Positions 45,041 to 57,060 are shown, counted from the stretch's first letter. The stretch is 64,000 bases of DNA from Metaphire vulgaris (GCA_018105865.1 CM030865.1:4927193-4991192); one strand, 5' to 3'. Program-made: numbers and translations. Notes: a model not told the origin generated them from the letters alone.

Positions 45041-45721
45041 AAGGTATGTTATATCTAATACCATCCAATACGGTAACACATTGCACGGGACCGTACATTG
45101 TGGTACGTTGCAACCGAGTAAACATTATAACTAAATCCGTTATAATGAAGTTTCAGCGATGTAGCCAAACGGAGGTCTCGAGGTTAAACCCCTTTGGTTG
45201 GCCACCAAAACATTTTTTCATTGCGTATTATTATTCTGTGGGTGGAGGGGTACCAAAAATCGGGTTTAAGGTAGCAAAAAAAGAAGCAAACAAAAAATAT
45301 AGATATAGTTGTATATTGTATAATAGTTGTACATTGTACAGGCCGCCCATGCTCATATAACTATATAACTAAGTTAACCAAGCGAAAGCAAAATAATAAG
45401 TGACAACCCCCTTTTTTGCTTCTCAGGATTTTCCAAAGTGTGGGGAAATGTTCATTCATAATCCCCCTTCTGGAAAATCCTGGCTACGCTACTGTGAAGT
45501 TTTACTGTACATGATTTTATTATACGCTCATGAACACACACAAATACATATAATCTTGCACATCTGTACATAGCTTTAAGATAAATCATGCCACTCAAAA
45601 TGTATGATGATGAATTCTTTGCAACACAAGGCAGGTCCAAGTGACTTTCACCCCTAGGATGAGATAAGAAGGTGGTTTCAAGTTGCCTTCCTCACAGACA
45701 ATTAGGGGTGAACTACTAGCC

Positions 45722-45900
45722 CAGTGACGGCTCCACATGAGGAGCCTGGAGGGGCCATGCCCCTCTAATGAATGTCTTACCCCAGTGGCCCCCCTGTTGT
45801 GTCCCTATACTTACTACTAATACCATCAAAAATTGTTGGCCCCACGCTTATAAGTTGCCACCACAATGCCCCCACTTGCCGAATCCTAGAGCCACCACTG
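45722..45900. mobile_element. GGCGGCTC-family hAT-like MITE, diverged copy
   Basis: It starts CAGTGACGGCTCCACATG and ends TAGAGCCACCACTG. The flanks tactagcc/aacttgcc match 6 of 8. Confidence 0.82.
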
Positions 45901-46248
45901 AACTTGCCCAAGGTCATTGTGCAGTGGCTAGGGTCACACTCAAACCAGCAACCCTCTGATTGTATGGCTGCAGGCAAAAATTCTGCCACTATTACAACAC
46001 AACCCTCCTTCAGATTATAAACATTTCAACTTCTTTTGGCTTTCTGAATAGCTCTGATGCCCACTATAAGTCATATTTGGGATAGGGTAAAAAATCTAAG
46101 TCAAGCAATGGGGGACATATGATGTACTGTATCCAGCTTGGACCACAGTTAGATTTTATAGGGTAAATAAAATTGTGGCCAAACAACCTCCTTTTACATG
46201 AATAAAATTCCTAATTATCAACAATTCATCATTAAGTAGAAAACCTAC

Positions 46249-46291
46249 CTGGAATGGATGGCAGAACAATTAGTATTGATTACATGACCAT
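46249..46291 (-). CDS. fng: fringe exon 3 (microexon)
   Basis: This 43-bp exon lies after acceptor gctattgtag and before donor gtaggt, phase 1 to phase 2. It reads (N)GHVINTNCSAIHS(R). The GH(V/L)(I/V)NT.CSA.H(S/N)R motif is strongly conserved in Fringe. In other Fringe proteins the next residues are QAL.CKM; here the next recognisable exon begins directly at WFCHVDDD. Confidence 0.9.
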
Positions 46292-46451
46292 CTACAATAG
46301 CTCAAAACATGTAAAACTTAAGAAAATGATGAAAATTCAATTAGAAACAAAGTAAACCGTAAGGATGGTGATTGTTTAACAGACAAAAAATGAAAATAAA
46401 CATAATAAGCTGCTCTGCCCATTTAAACAGAGGCAAGATTCAAACACAGCA

Positions 46452-46537
46452 TTAACCCCTTAACTGGTGATCCCAGATATACCGGTATCCGTCCATTTTA
46501 CATTGAGTTACAGTTAAATACACGGTTAAGGGGTTAA
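46452..46537. mobile_element. TTAACCCCTTAAC mini-element, copy 3
   Basis: ttaaccccttaactgg...cacggttaaggggttaa, inverted relative to the copies at 21071 and 21236 and bounded by TTAA. Confidence 0.75.
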
Positions 46538-46905
46538 AGGTTTGAAATCTTGTGTTCCCATATCTGCAGAAACATTAATTGGTACAACTAAACAAAATTG
46601 AAAATCTTACTTTTCAGATATAGGCATGCAAAGAATGTGCAAGAGTAAGCAAGTAAGAAAATATTACTAAAAGTTACTGATTATTAAGCAGGCAGAATAA
46701 TATTATTTCAAATTTAGAAAAGTACATTTATACCGAACAGCAGGAAGATTCTTTGCAAGTAGCACGTACAGAGTCACCAGTTAGCCTATACTTATGTTGC
46801 TATATGTACAGTACATGTCACATGCCACTGACTGTCTTTCAAATCAAGCACAGAGAGGGACTAGTGATCAGTATAATCAATACAAAGAAATTCAGCATGT
46901 CTTAC

Positions 46906-46954
46906 TTGTTCTTCTGGAAAGTTCAGCATCGTCAACATCAGTGAAGAAGAAAAT
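46906..46954 (-). CDS. fng: fringe exon 2 (microexon)
   Basis: This 49-bp exon is entered in phase 0 after acceptor ttttttag and left in phase 1 at donor gtaaga. It reads IFFFTDVDDAELSRRT, the conserved Fringe strand after LLRTW (family pattern (V/T)(Y/W)(F/I)FTD.(D/E)D). It joins in frame to exon 1 (ATDQ/IFFF) and exon 3 (RRT/NGHV). Confidence 0.9.
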
Positions 46955-46975
46955 CTAAAAAAATGAATCTACAAT

Positions 46976-46983
<8 letters not shown>

Positions 46984-47048
<65 letters not shown>
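46984..47048. repeat. (TA)n microsatellite
   Basis: A TA run, 30 bp upstream (in gene sense) of fringe exon 2. Confidence 0.95.
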
Positions 47049-47051
<3 letters not shown>

Positions 47052-47439
47052 TATAAGGAAGACCTAGAGTAATCTTGTTTCAAACTCATTGTCATCATAA
47101 TTGATGGATGGAAGATAAAGAATATATATATATTTATTTATTTATTTATTTATATTCAAAGAAATAAAATTAAATAATGGATAGTTTCAACAAAAACAGG
47201 AAGGCAAAACAAATAACTTATACAAATAATAATGTCTGGAAGAAGAGGAGGAAGCAACATACATGATGGATTTAACATGAAAACAGCACGAGATTATAAA
47301 ACAAAAGAATTCAACAGAAAGAGTGGTCCAAGATGCAGCCAAATCTTGGAAAGATAATGACTGAAACCAAGACAAGGCGTAAATAAGAAAAAATAGGTAT
47401 CCATGTATAAATTATCCGAATGTAACCAATCATTAAAGA

Positions 47440-47619
47440 CAGTGTTTATTCTAGCCCCCTTGACATTGGGGGGGATTTTGAAATGTTTGGGGGGACAAGG
47501 TTTGAGTTTCCACACGTTTGGGGGGAAATTTCCATTCCCCCAGCCAACATCTAAACAAATTTGAGGGGAATTTTCAAACGTTGGGGGAATCCCCCTAAGA
47601 AGGCCTAGAATAAACACTG
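47440..47619. mobile_element. CAGTGTTTA-family hAT-like MITE
   Basis: It starts CAGTGTTTATTCTAGCC and ends CCTAGAATAAACACTG. The flanks attaaaga/attaaaga are a perfect 8-bp duplication. It sits 19 bp inside the first fringe intron, next to the exon 1 donor. Confidence 0.92.
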
Positions 47620-47638
47620 ATTAAAGAGCAGTTGGTAC

Positions 47639-48121
47639 CTGGTCTGTAGCAAGCTGAAACCAGGTCCTTAGCAGAAGATCAACCCGGTTTCTGTGGAACT
47701 GTGCAGTCGTTTTGACGCTGATGAAGATGTCGTTAAGTTGAGTACGACGACCAAGGTTACTCAAAGAGTCATCGACCGCAATAGCCCTTTTACTCTCCTC
47801 CTCCCCGCCGACCACCTCCAGCACCCCTGGGCCAACGCCCCCTAAGTTCCCAGGTCTTTCAATACGTTCAGTCCCTTCCAAATGTTGGGGTTCTCCGCCC
47901 CCTAGAGAGTTTACCGGCGCAAACTCTCTAACAGATTCGATCCCTGTGTAAAAAAGAGAAGTCAATGGATTGGGTTGGGGTACGAGAGTGGAGGTACCCC
48001 CAACAGTTTCTCCCCTGGACGAATTGATTAGGACGGCGTACAGTCTTAACGCAATCAGTAGACACGAACAGATTATCAGAAATAATTTTAAAGAATATTT
48101 TAACTTTCGTCGAAAAATCAT
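47639..48121 (-). CDS. fng: fringe exon 1: signal anchor, stem and start of catalytic domain
   Basis: The ATG is at 48121 (first in-frame ATG after the stop at 48146-48148), and the exon runs 161 codons to donor gtacca, phase 0. The N-terminus MIFRRKLKYSLKLFLIICSC is a short basic cytoplasmic tail followed by one hydrophobic helix, giving type II Golgi topology. A low-complexity Gly/Pro/Val stem of about 80 residues follows. The exon ends with the conserved catalytic start QLNDIFISVKTTAQFHRNR, RVDLLLRTW and FQLATDQ. The IFISVKT(T) motif is diagnostic of Fringe proteins. No pro-protein cleavage site was noticed in the stem. Confidence 0.9.
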
Positions 48122-48546
48122 TTTTAACAATAAATATAATTCGCCTCATTATTTAATTTAATTAAAGTTTTATTTGTTTAATCTAAAGCCTAAGATTGAC
48201 GGTGTGCTGCCACTTGGCATCTTGAAAACTCGTAGACTTTCCGTAAATACAAACCGGATCTCAAGGGCCTCAAGAACTGCCCCTAGTGTAAGATTGTGTC
48301 GAATGCAATTGGATCTAGTGACACCTGGCGAATGAAAAGAACCATTCAGAGTGAATGATTAGAGCTCCTTGTTCACAAATAGATCTTTTCCCAGGCGACA
48401 CAAGAAGGGGAGTCGGCAATTATTTACGCAGCCTTCACTTAATTAATTAATTATTTTATTTGCAACGAAGGGCTGGAATTGGTGGGGTAGGCCTGCCTGT
48501 GTCAAAGCTCCTGTGGGAGTCAAAATACTTCTCGCTCCATAGTTTG
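48122..48546. other. Presumed fringe 5' UTR/upstream region
   Basis: No open frame. No TATA box at a convincing distance from the ATG was recognised. Transcript 5' ends are needed to place the promoter. Confidence 0.35.
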
Positions 48547-48853
48547 CAGTGTCGGTTCCACCATTTTGATGACTGGGGATCATGGGATGCATCCCCCATC
48601 GGAGTTCCAGATGATCTGTCTTGCTTGCCAACCTATTTTCCGGCGAGTTTTTAAGTTTTTAAGAAATTAAGTGAAAATACTGCGAATGACATTCTTTTGT
48701 TGCTTGGCCTTTTTGGCAAGGTTTATTAACATTTAATCGGCAAAACACTAGGAGTGTTTTCCCCTCTTTTTTCTTCTTCACCTTGCGTCCCCCCACCAAC
48801 TTCCTATAAATTTTTTTCATCCCTCTCGCCAAGAATTCCTGGAACCGTCGCTG
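48547..48853. mobile_element. GGCGGTTCCA-family element
   Basis: It starts CAGTGTCGGTTCCACCATT and ends TGGAACCGTCGCTG, with the usual interior. The flanks atagtttg/atagacag match 5 of 8. Confidence 0.78.
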
Positions 48854-49063
48854 ATAGACAGTGATAGTCTGTCTCGCTGCTTCCCATTCTGACTGCTCTC
48901 GGGAATTAGCTTGATCTTTTGTATTTGAATTTGGAGTAGGCCCACGTACCGTCAGTTTCTGCATGTGCTACTTTTGAAAGCGCTATAGAAATTAACGAGG
49001 TTTTACTTACTTACATGTACAAATGACATTTGTGAGTAGGCCTACTTGAAACCGAGCGATAAA

Positions 49064-49455
49064 CGTTCTTAATTACGCCAACAATTTAAGGGGAGGGGTT
49101 TGAAAAAGTTTGACAGTTGTTGACAGGGGGAGGGGGTCAAAAGAAGTTGACGTAAACTATTTCACTTTTTACAAATAGTCAAAAATTAGGAAATTTCATT
49201 GAATATTAATTATTACAGTGGAAAAAACATGGCAACAAGGTCATCACCACCACATTTTGACACTCGATGAGCAAAACAGGGAAAAATTGTCATCACCGCA
49301 AAAATAATAACCATGTTATTGGGACCTGTCATTGATCTTGGGGGTCGGTCAAAAGTTTTTGACAAAATTATAGGGGATAACTGAAAGTTGACAGTTGTTG
49401 ACAAGGGGAGTGGATCAAAAATTGCCCAAAAATTGTTTACATAATTAATGGACAG
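49064..49455. mobile_element. GTCAACAATT inverted-repeat element, copy 2
   Basis: It runs from gttcttaattacgccaacaa to ttacataattaatggacag. The interior (tttgacagttgttgacaggg twice) is about 85-90% like 30462-30861 by eye. Confidence 0.75.
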
Positions 49456-50292
49456 CCCCAATTGTGTTATTAATTTAGCTTTTTGTGTATGCGCTATGTA
49501 GGCCTATAGGCCTAGGCCCTACACATATTTTTCTTCATACGGTATATGCCCACATGTACGCGAATGGCTGATTATTTATTGGTTCAATTAATTATAAAGC
49601 AACTGCTTGTCTAGAGTCTCTCGGTCGTAATTGTCGTCGTAGTTGTCATCGTCGTTGTTGCGAGTAGTTTGTTGTAGTTGTTGTTGTCATGTAACTGTTT
49701 TCTTGTGTTTTCGCTGCGTAGAAGATGATTATCAACGTGAAATGAGTGATGATGATCATGATAGATGAATGAATTGAACATGACGATCCATCGGAGTTAC
49801 CCCCGTAGTTTGAGCGAAAGTCTTTCGATTGTGGTCTGGGGTGTGGGGTGGGTAGAGCATCAGCCCTCGGGTCGACTGCCACTCCTCCACCGGCACCGGG
49901 TGCTGATTATTATCGCCGGCGACGGACTCGAAGCCAGGTTTCTTCAACGCAGCGGAAAATGGGAGGCAGACGACGGATTATATCGACGCTGGGAGGAGTG
50001 GGGGGGGGGCAAGGGTGTGGGTGGAGGCGACCGTCTTCGCTGGTGTGTCACCTGCCGGGGCCAGTCATGCGTAAACGCAACGGCGCTGATCACGGCGTGA
50101 CATGGCTAAATTAAGATCATTTGTGGCTACGGAGAGTACACAACGACGACAACGACGACGATGATGACGACGACGATTGCGAAGGGAGGGCAGGAAACCA
50201 GCGTCGAGTATCCGACGTTTCCGGCGGCGATACGCTCAAAGTAATTAAATCGTCGACAAATTTTGCTTTGTTATTGGTATTGAATATAAAGT
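49456..50292. other. GC-rich, CpG-containing stretch
   Basis: At about 49800-50240 the base composition shifts to GC with many CpG. A short ACGACG/GATGATGACGACG run is at 50141-50175. An A-box-like phrase (gtgggtagagcatcagc, 49848) is present but not a clear SINE. No exon is recognised. Confidence 0.4.
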
Positions 50293-50293
50293 A

Positions 50294-50345
<52 letters not shown>
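50293..50345. repeat. (ATT)n microsatellite
   Basis: About 17 perfect repeats. Confidence 0.95.
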
Positions 50346-50347
<2 letters not shown>

Positions 50348-50814
50348 AAGTTAAGATTTATGTGGAACTTTGATATCCAATAGCGGACTGCGTGAACACA
50401 ATAGCCTACATTGTTAGATATTAACTTGAGACTAGCTGGTCTGGAAAAACCATGTCTTCAGAAAGACCTTGTCGTCGTCATCATCATCATCATCGCCATT
50501 TGTTGTTTATGATCGTCATATTCGCCTAGGATGAAAAATTGGGGGGAGTGGCCACTATATCTTTCCTCTTCCCTTGCGTAACCTCTCAAAAAGTGGGGAG
50601 GCTCGACGGTAGCGGTCTAATAGAAGTTTACATCTTAGCCTAGGACGACATCATGGTCTATATTCTATATTCTATAGTCATAACTTGTTATCAGTGTCTT
50701 AATAATCTGCATTGATATCATCATCATTGTGCCAGTTATCATCAATCCTGTTTAAAGGGTTACTGCCTTCGAATAAACACAGAGGTGCCAGCAGTAGTCG
50801 CTATGTATACTGTA

Positions 50815-51110
50815 CAGGGTTATTTCTAGGATTGTGAATTTTTTTACGAAAACAGAGCTGATGACATTGTTTTGCTTGTCAGCCTTTTCGGGGAAGTTTT
50901 ATTTACATTTGCTGGGCAAAACACTGTTAATGTGACCTTTTGAACTCTTTTGCTTGTCAACCTTTTTCGGGATTTCATTTCATTCCCCCACCAACTTCTT
51001 AGAAAATCATTGTATCCCCCACCAGCTCCCAAAAATTCATTTAATCCCCCCACCAACTTCAAAAAATTCATTGCATCCCATCCCCCCAAGAATTCTTGGA
51101 ACCGCCACTG
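50815..51110. mobile_element. GGCGGTTCCA-family 3' part with another element's 5' end
   Basis: The right end TGGAACCGCCACTG and the ccccaccaactt interior belong to the GGCGGTTCCA family. The left end cagggttatttctaggattg resembles the element at 4287. It may be a chimera or a deletion derivative. Confidence 0.55.
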
Positions 51111-51212
51111 ACTTCATGGAATTCAGCAGCTGCTTCAAGTTATCTTACTCCTCTTTCATGTGGGTAGAATGCTCTACTACAGTAGATTAGATGGAAGACG
51201 ATTTCCATTGTC

Positions 51213-51501
51213 TTAAGACTCAGTTTCGAAGTGTCTAAATAGTCTCCATTCTTTTTGGTCAAAATTGATTTCTAAGACATTCATGAGAGCCCTCAATATC
51301 GGGACAGAATACCAGATGCCGTTGGCGCTTTGGATATGCAACGAATTCTGAAATATTTTAAATCCTCAACTTTTCTTACTGGCCTTTATAGCTTATAGTT
51401 CGCTACTGACGTAAACTTACTTCAGCAGCCTCCTGACAGTAGTTCTGCATTGCATCAGAAAATGATGCAATAAACTCCGGATGATGTGTGTATGTTGGCA
51501 T
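51213..51501 (-). CDS. Weak two-exon candidate, unknown protein
   Basis: On the minus strand an ATG at 51501 starts MPTYTHHPEFIASFSDAMQN then YCQEAAE, ending at a strong donor gtaagt (exon 51421-51501). A short intron with acceptor atatttcag leads in phase 0 to 51347. That frame reads NSLHIQSANGIWYSVPILRA and stops at 51213. Both pieces are short and unrecognised. It could be a fragment of a gene or of a transposon. Confidence 0.25.
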
Positions 51502-52136
51502 TATTCAATGTGACCAATATTACCGCATTTAAGGCTTATTTAACATCTTGTTACAATCCCTACTGGATAAATTTACACGATAATACATAGAAAATGAGCT
51601 ATATGAAACATCTTCAAAGCGAGAGCCAATAACAAAAGTTTCATGGTCATATACGTGTTCAATGCACCAAAATACTATACAGATTATGACATTTTGAAAT
51701 CAGTAACATTTTCACTGTTGACCAGTACTATCAGTGTGTGTGTGTGTGTGTCTGTGTGCCACTGTCAATGGTTCAGTTAAAAAGTCGGGTCGTATTAGAT
51801 CTCTTTGTTAATAATTAACAGATCGCTCATCGTTTACCCGATAACAGTTTTTCATCCGCAGATACACTTTGTCACGTCCGCTGTTCAACCGCACTCCATT
51901 GTCCGCTGAAAGGTTTGTCCCGCGGGGCAGGCTCGCCGTAATCTTCCCGATCCCGGGGATGTTGTTAAGCTGCCCTTAATCCCGACTTCCCAGTGGGTCG
52001 TGTGACGTGAAATCGGAGTTTCAAAGACTTCGCCGTTATGATATCGTCTGATAAGTAATCTAGTAACAGAGCTTCGCGGTCACGTGCCGCCTTCTAGCGT
52101 TTCGATGCCATGCTTCTGCCTCACCTCTTCTTCTTC

Positions 52137-52172
52137 TTCCTCCTCCTCTCTCCTCCTCCTCCTTCTCCATAA
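52137..52172. repeat. Pyrimidine run
   Basis: cttcctcctcctctctcctc type tract. Confidence 0.8.
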
Positions 52173-52426
52173 CGGTTATCTGTGCATTGGAGCGTGACGC
52201 TGATGGCCACCTGGTTGGCAGGTAGCTTCGTTAACGCTGCTTCCAATCAGAAGGCGAGGGGCTTCTCGGTGTGACAGATGAGGACGACCGAGGAGGAGCG
52301 GGGTGGGATGTGATGGGGTGTAGGTTGAGGATCGATGTAATAGGGGCTATGACGTCAGATGATGATGCGATGAAAACAGAAAGGCGGAAAGAGAACGGAT
52401 TACAGAACATCTGTCTCGTCGTTTTT

Positions 52427-52430
<4 letters not shown>

Positions 52431-52498
<68 letters not shown>

Positions 52499-52549
52499 TC
52501 CTTCCTTCCTTCCTTCCTTCCTTCATTCATTCATTCATTCATTCATTCA
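52431..52549. repeat. (CT)n-(CTTC)n-(ATTC)n microsatellite
   Basis: About 32 CT units, then ccttccttcc, then attcattcattc. It lies in a GC-rich neighbourhood (about 51880-52330). Confidence 0.95.
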
Positions 52550-52948
52550 CTCCGTCAGAGCCCAGCTCAAAAACATATAGCAATGATATCACATATGTAT
52601 ACAGCACCAGACAATTCGAACGCCCGGCCGAACTAAGCATTGGGGGAATAGAAAACTTTTGTTAGAAGTAGGCCTATATTCACCCGTAAATAAATATATA
52701 ATCTATTGATGAACTTTTTCTGCTTGTCAGAATTTTAAAGACTTTTAGGACGCTACAGAACACACAAAAACTAGTGGTGACATTTTCCTCTTAAAGTAGC
52801 GAAAAAGCACAAAATATTGGGGGATAAATAATGCTTTATCCCCTCACTAATTGAGGGACCGTCCCCAGCCTCAACCCCCGTGTTTATGCCCTGGGTCTAA
52901 GAGATATAGAAAGTGCCATACAATGAGACAGGCACACATGCAGGCAAG

Positions 52949-53106
52949 CAGTGTTTTATACAGGCCTGATAGAGGAAAAACCCCTCCCACACAAAACCAG
53001 CCTCTCCCAAATCCCAGCATTGACGCATTTTTTTTTGAACTGTGTATCTTCCCCTCCAGCCAAGTCAATCCCCCTCCAATGGTTTGGAATCTGGATTAAA
53101 ACACTG
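52949..53106. mobile_element. CAGTGTTTTATACAGG-type hAT-like MITE, copy 2
   Basis: It starts CAGTGTTTTATACAGGCC and ends TCTGGATTAAAACACTG. The flanks caggcaag/tagacaag match 6 of 8. Confidence 0.83.
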
Positions 53107-53693
53107 TAGACAAGTACACAAGAGATCCTCATGCACAGATAACTGAATTCAATTCATGGATAAGGCTTTGAAGATACAGATGCAGAGAGACTGGTAAATA
53201 GACAGCTAGCTAAGGGCAATGAACAGGCAGATACTATGATAACGTGCCATAGACACCTTAAATTAAGGACTAACCGTCACTAACGGCGCTCGTTCTCGGT
53301 ATTTTGAACTTGGGTTTATCACTTAACCTCAGTTCGAGGTCTTAAAGCCGTTGAAACTGATAAGTAATTTTATTATCACACAGATAGGCTGACAGTAATA
53401 AAAAATTGTATATTTTATAATATCTATGCACTTTTTCAACATCTATGAATTTTTAAAAATCTATGTAGGATTGCATCACCGACTCACCGTCCATAAACAC
53501 AAGAAACATATTAGGTTATGTTTTAGTTTTACTGATCGACTTCATCTAGTCGAGATATCTTATTATTGATCATGTTTACAACTATGCGCATATTTTCAAA
53601 ACTTGCGAAACAACTGGACCACTGAGCAACAGCAAGAGCTATTTTTTACTGAAGATAGAAAAAAGTACATCGCACGTTGGCGTGATGTGAAAG
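53107..53693. other. Intergenic, nothing recognised
   Basis: AT-rich unique-looking sequence without an exon or repeat I can name. Confidence 0.4.
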
Positions 53694-53701
53694 CCCTATA
53701 C

Positions 53702-54054
53702 CAGCGGTTCTCAACCTGTGGGTCGCGACCCCGACGGGGGTCGAATGAGGATTTGCCAGGGGCCGCCTGATACCATCTGAAATACGGGGTTACGTAAGTC
53801 ACAAAGACACAATTTCATTTATTGGTAATTTAATTGTAATTAGAAATACATTTTGCACAAAATGACGTTACGCTTTCATTATTTTCAATTCCTAGCAATG
53901 AAAATGCATCCTGCATATAAGATACAGTAGTTGCCTTACGATTTTTAACAGTAGCAAAAGACCTATGTAAAAAATAATTTGACAGTTGGGGGTCACCACG
54001 TCATCGGGAATTGAATTAAAAGGGTCGCAGCATCATGAAGGTTGAGAACCGCTG
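53702..54054. mobile_element. CAGCGGTTCTCAACCTG hAT-like MITE
   Basis: It starts CAGCGGTTCTCAACCTGTG (then GGTCGCGACCCC) and ends AGGTTGAGAACCGCTG. The flanks ccctatac/ccctatat match 7 of 8. These ends are like those of hAT (Charlie-type) elements known from vertebrates. Confidence 0.9.
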
Positions 54055-56389
54055 CCCTATATACGAAGAAGACCGAATGACGTGACGCGTGTACGTCTCA
54101 CCAAGCTAAATTTCTTAAATACAACTTGGGTCTACTTGCCTATTAAAATGATGATGAAACAGCAATTGATGGGTTTGATGGATGGTGTGTCAAGACATAA
54201 TTATATATCTTGAAATATTTCTTTAGCGCTATCATGATCTGAGTGTCCTCTCCCAAATGGACATTACCGCTTTAAAACCATCGTGTCCCCTTTTACTCAT
54301 CTTTTCCACAATTCTTATTCGTGCCAATTGATTTCCGAATAAACACTATAATCGTATCGTCAAAGTAGATTTTTAGGTCGATTATTAGTTGAGTTTGAAG
54401 GTTTTGTGCAGTGCTGAATACGACTATAAGCCTATGGGACTATTTTCGAAGGAGAAACTGCGCAACGATTCCATAAATCAGAAAATTACATGGAAACAAC
54501 TAGTCCAAAAATAAGTTAAACTTAAACGATATCCGTTCAACAGTGTAGAAAATTTTCAAGATTTCAAAAACATTTCTTGAACACCATCCATCCAATTGAC
54601 CAGAGACTCTGTCTTGTGATATTAAAGTCTATGGGTTTACAGAAAAATGATGACGAAACAGCAATATGGGTGATATATGACATATAGAAATATTTGCGTA
54701 TATGACCTTGTCCCTCCCAAACATTACAAAATCGCCCCCTCCATGTCAAGGTGGCTAGAATAAAAGAAAATGGAAAGAAGAATTTAAGGTGTCTATGCAA
54801 CGTGCATACAGTAGATCGAAGGAAGTACTTGAAGGCAAACAAACATACAGATGGGTAGATATAGGCCCCTACTAGCAAACGCATAAAGCGACATAAACGC
54901 AAGCATATAAACAGAAAAAGAAATAGAAGAACAAACAGACAGAAAGATGGAGAGACAGCTAAGCAGACAGAGAAGCAGTAATTCGTGATCACTGTCAAGT
55001 AGGCAGCGACATAGGCTTGGTACTTTAAATTGCTAGATTTTCCTGTTGTTCGACGATGGATTCATTTGTGCAAACTCTTCTCTTTGTTCTTGTTATACTT
55101 GTTCCTGTTCTACTTGTTCTTCCCTTCCTCCTTCAGAGCCCTTCTCTTATACTTGCGCTTCCTTTTCTTATTTCTGGAATCTAGACGATACATTTTCCAC
55201 TTGACTTCTTCAGTTAATGACGACGACGAATAGCCACCAAATGGAAGGGAACTATTCATTGTGTCTGCGACGGCAATATTGCGGCGGAAGGAGGGAGGAA
55301 GGAGGGAGGGAGGAAGGATGGAAGGAGGGAGGGAAGGAGGACGCCAGAACGGCGGCTGCTTCGGCGGTGACACCAATAGCCAAGGACGTTAATAACCGTG
55401 TCACTCGTCGACCGCTCCTGATCTAAGTCCCCCCTTCCGTCGCTTCTATCCTCCTGTCCTCTTCATCCTCTCTTGACCTTTCCGTCCTCCCGAAGTACGC
55501 GCTGTACTGATGGGCGAACGATGAAGACGGAAAGTGAGAGGGGGCCTACTGAAGCAAAAGCGTCGATGGGCCGTGACGGGGTGGCATTGGGTAGCGGCAC
55601 GAAATACAGGATATTGAGTTTGGAGTAGGGGTGGGGGTGAAAGTCGCCAAAAATGAAGTGACTGCTTCGGTCGTTTGGAGCGGTGGGTGAGCGATATTTG
55701 AGGAGAAAACGATACTGTAATTTTCTGAGACATTTTGATGTCGATTTTTCATTTAAATCGCTTTCCGCTCGAAAGAGAAACAAAATAAAGTAAATTCTGA
55801 ATAGAAAATAAGTTTAAAACGAATAATTCGACGATATTTCATACTGCGTCTTTCTTGAGTTTTAGAGAATTTGACGTCACGTGATTGCCTAGATTGTTAT
55901 TTCACTAGAGCGTCGGCTCTTCTTCGGCCCATCGACCAGTGTTCGATCCTGGGAAGCGGAAATTGTGTATCTCCGGCACACACATGTCCACCAGTCTCGG
56001 ATGGACTTTAAGGTAGCCTGCGCATTGCTTTACGGTTCATTACCAATTATATTAATTATTTATTTATCAAAGTTCCGTATAAATTGAACACTTATAAACG
56101 CAAGAAAATTTGAAATTTTGTCAACGTTTAATCGTCTCCCCGAGGGGAGGCGCGCTCCTTCAGAGGCCCAACAATTTGGGTTGGAGGAGCCTGAACATGC
56201 CAGTGCGTTTGTGGAAAACCAACGAATTCCAGAGGACTGAGAACAACTTGACATGGCAATGTGACATGTGACATGTACAGTACAGTACGAAGTTCTGAGG
56301 TGCCTATGAAAATGCATGCCCTGGGTCTCAAACCCCAGGCCAATCTTTACAGAACTGTCCGTCTGCATCTTTACAGAACTGTCTTTCTG
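54055..56389. other. Intergenic with purine-rich and CpG patches
   Basis: A ggaaggagggagg run lies at about 55286-55340. GC-rich sequence with CpG is at 55250-55640. A tRNA-like B box, gttcgatcct (55941-55950), follows an A-box-like tagagcgtcggctc (about 55906), probably a SINE head. No gene is recognised. Confidence 0.45.
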
Positions 56390-56390
56390 T

Positions 56391-56983
<593 letters not shown>

Positions 56984-57055
56984 TCTCTCCTGTTTTCTTT
57001 GAGGCTTGCTTTACGAAGGTTCTCTACTATACAGTGTCTTCTGTCTTTTCGTCGC

Positions 57056-57060
<5 letters not shown>

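Larger units (their letters stand above)
38990..48121 (-). other. fng: Gene model: fringe (minus strand)
   Basis: Eight exons spell the Fringe glycosyltransferase in order, with matching phases: signal anchor and [65 protein letters not shown]; and ITFSYS..DPSR. Fringe is a Golgi type II enzyme that adds GlcNAc in beta-1,3 linkage to O-fucose on Notch EGF repeats, changing the choice between Delta and Serrate/Jagged ligands. The DDD motif binds the metal of UDP-GlcNAc. A conserved segment of about 20 residues (the ALxCKM region) between exons 3 and 4 was not found, and the last exon is uncertain. The introns are full of TA microsatellites and transposons. The gene converges on the PAN gene. 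Confidence 0.88.

Noticed and set aside
45590..45640. Minus-strand ALCCKEF as the missing Fringe ALxCKM exon
   Set aside because: After CCK the residues (EFIIIHFEW) do not follow the family, and no acceptor or donor fits the required phase 2-2.
49800..49960. tRNA gene near gtgggtagagcatcagc
   Set aside because: No matching B box at tRNA spacing and no cloverleaf that I can fold; at most a decayed SINE.
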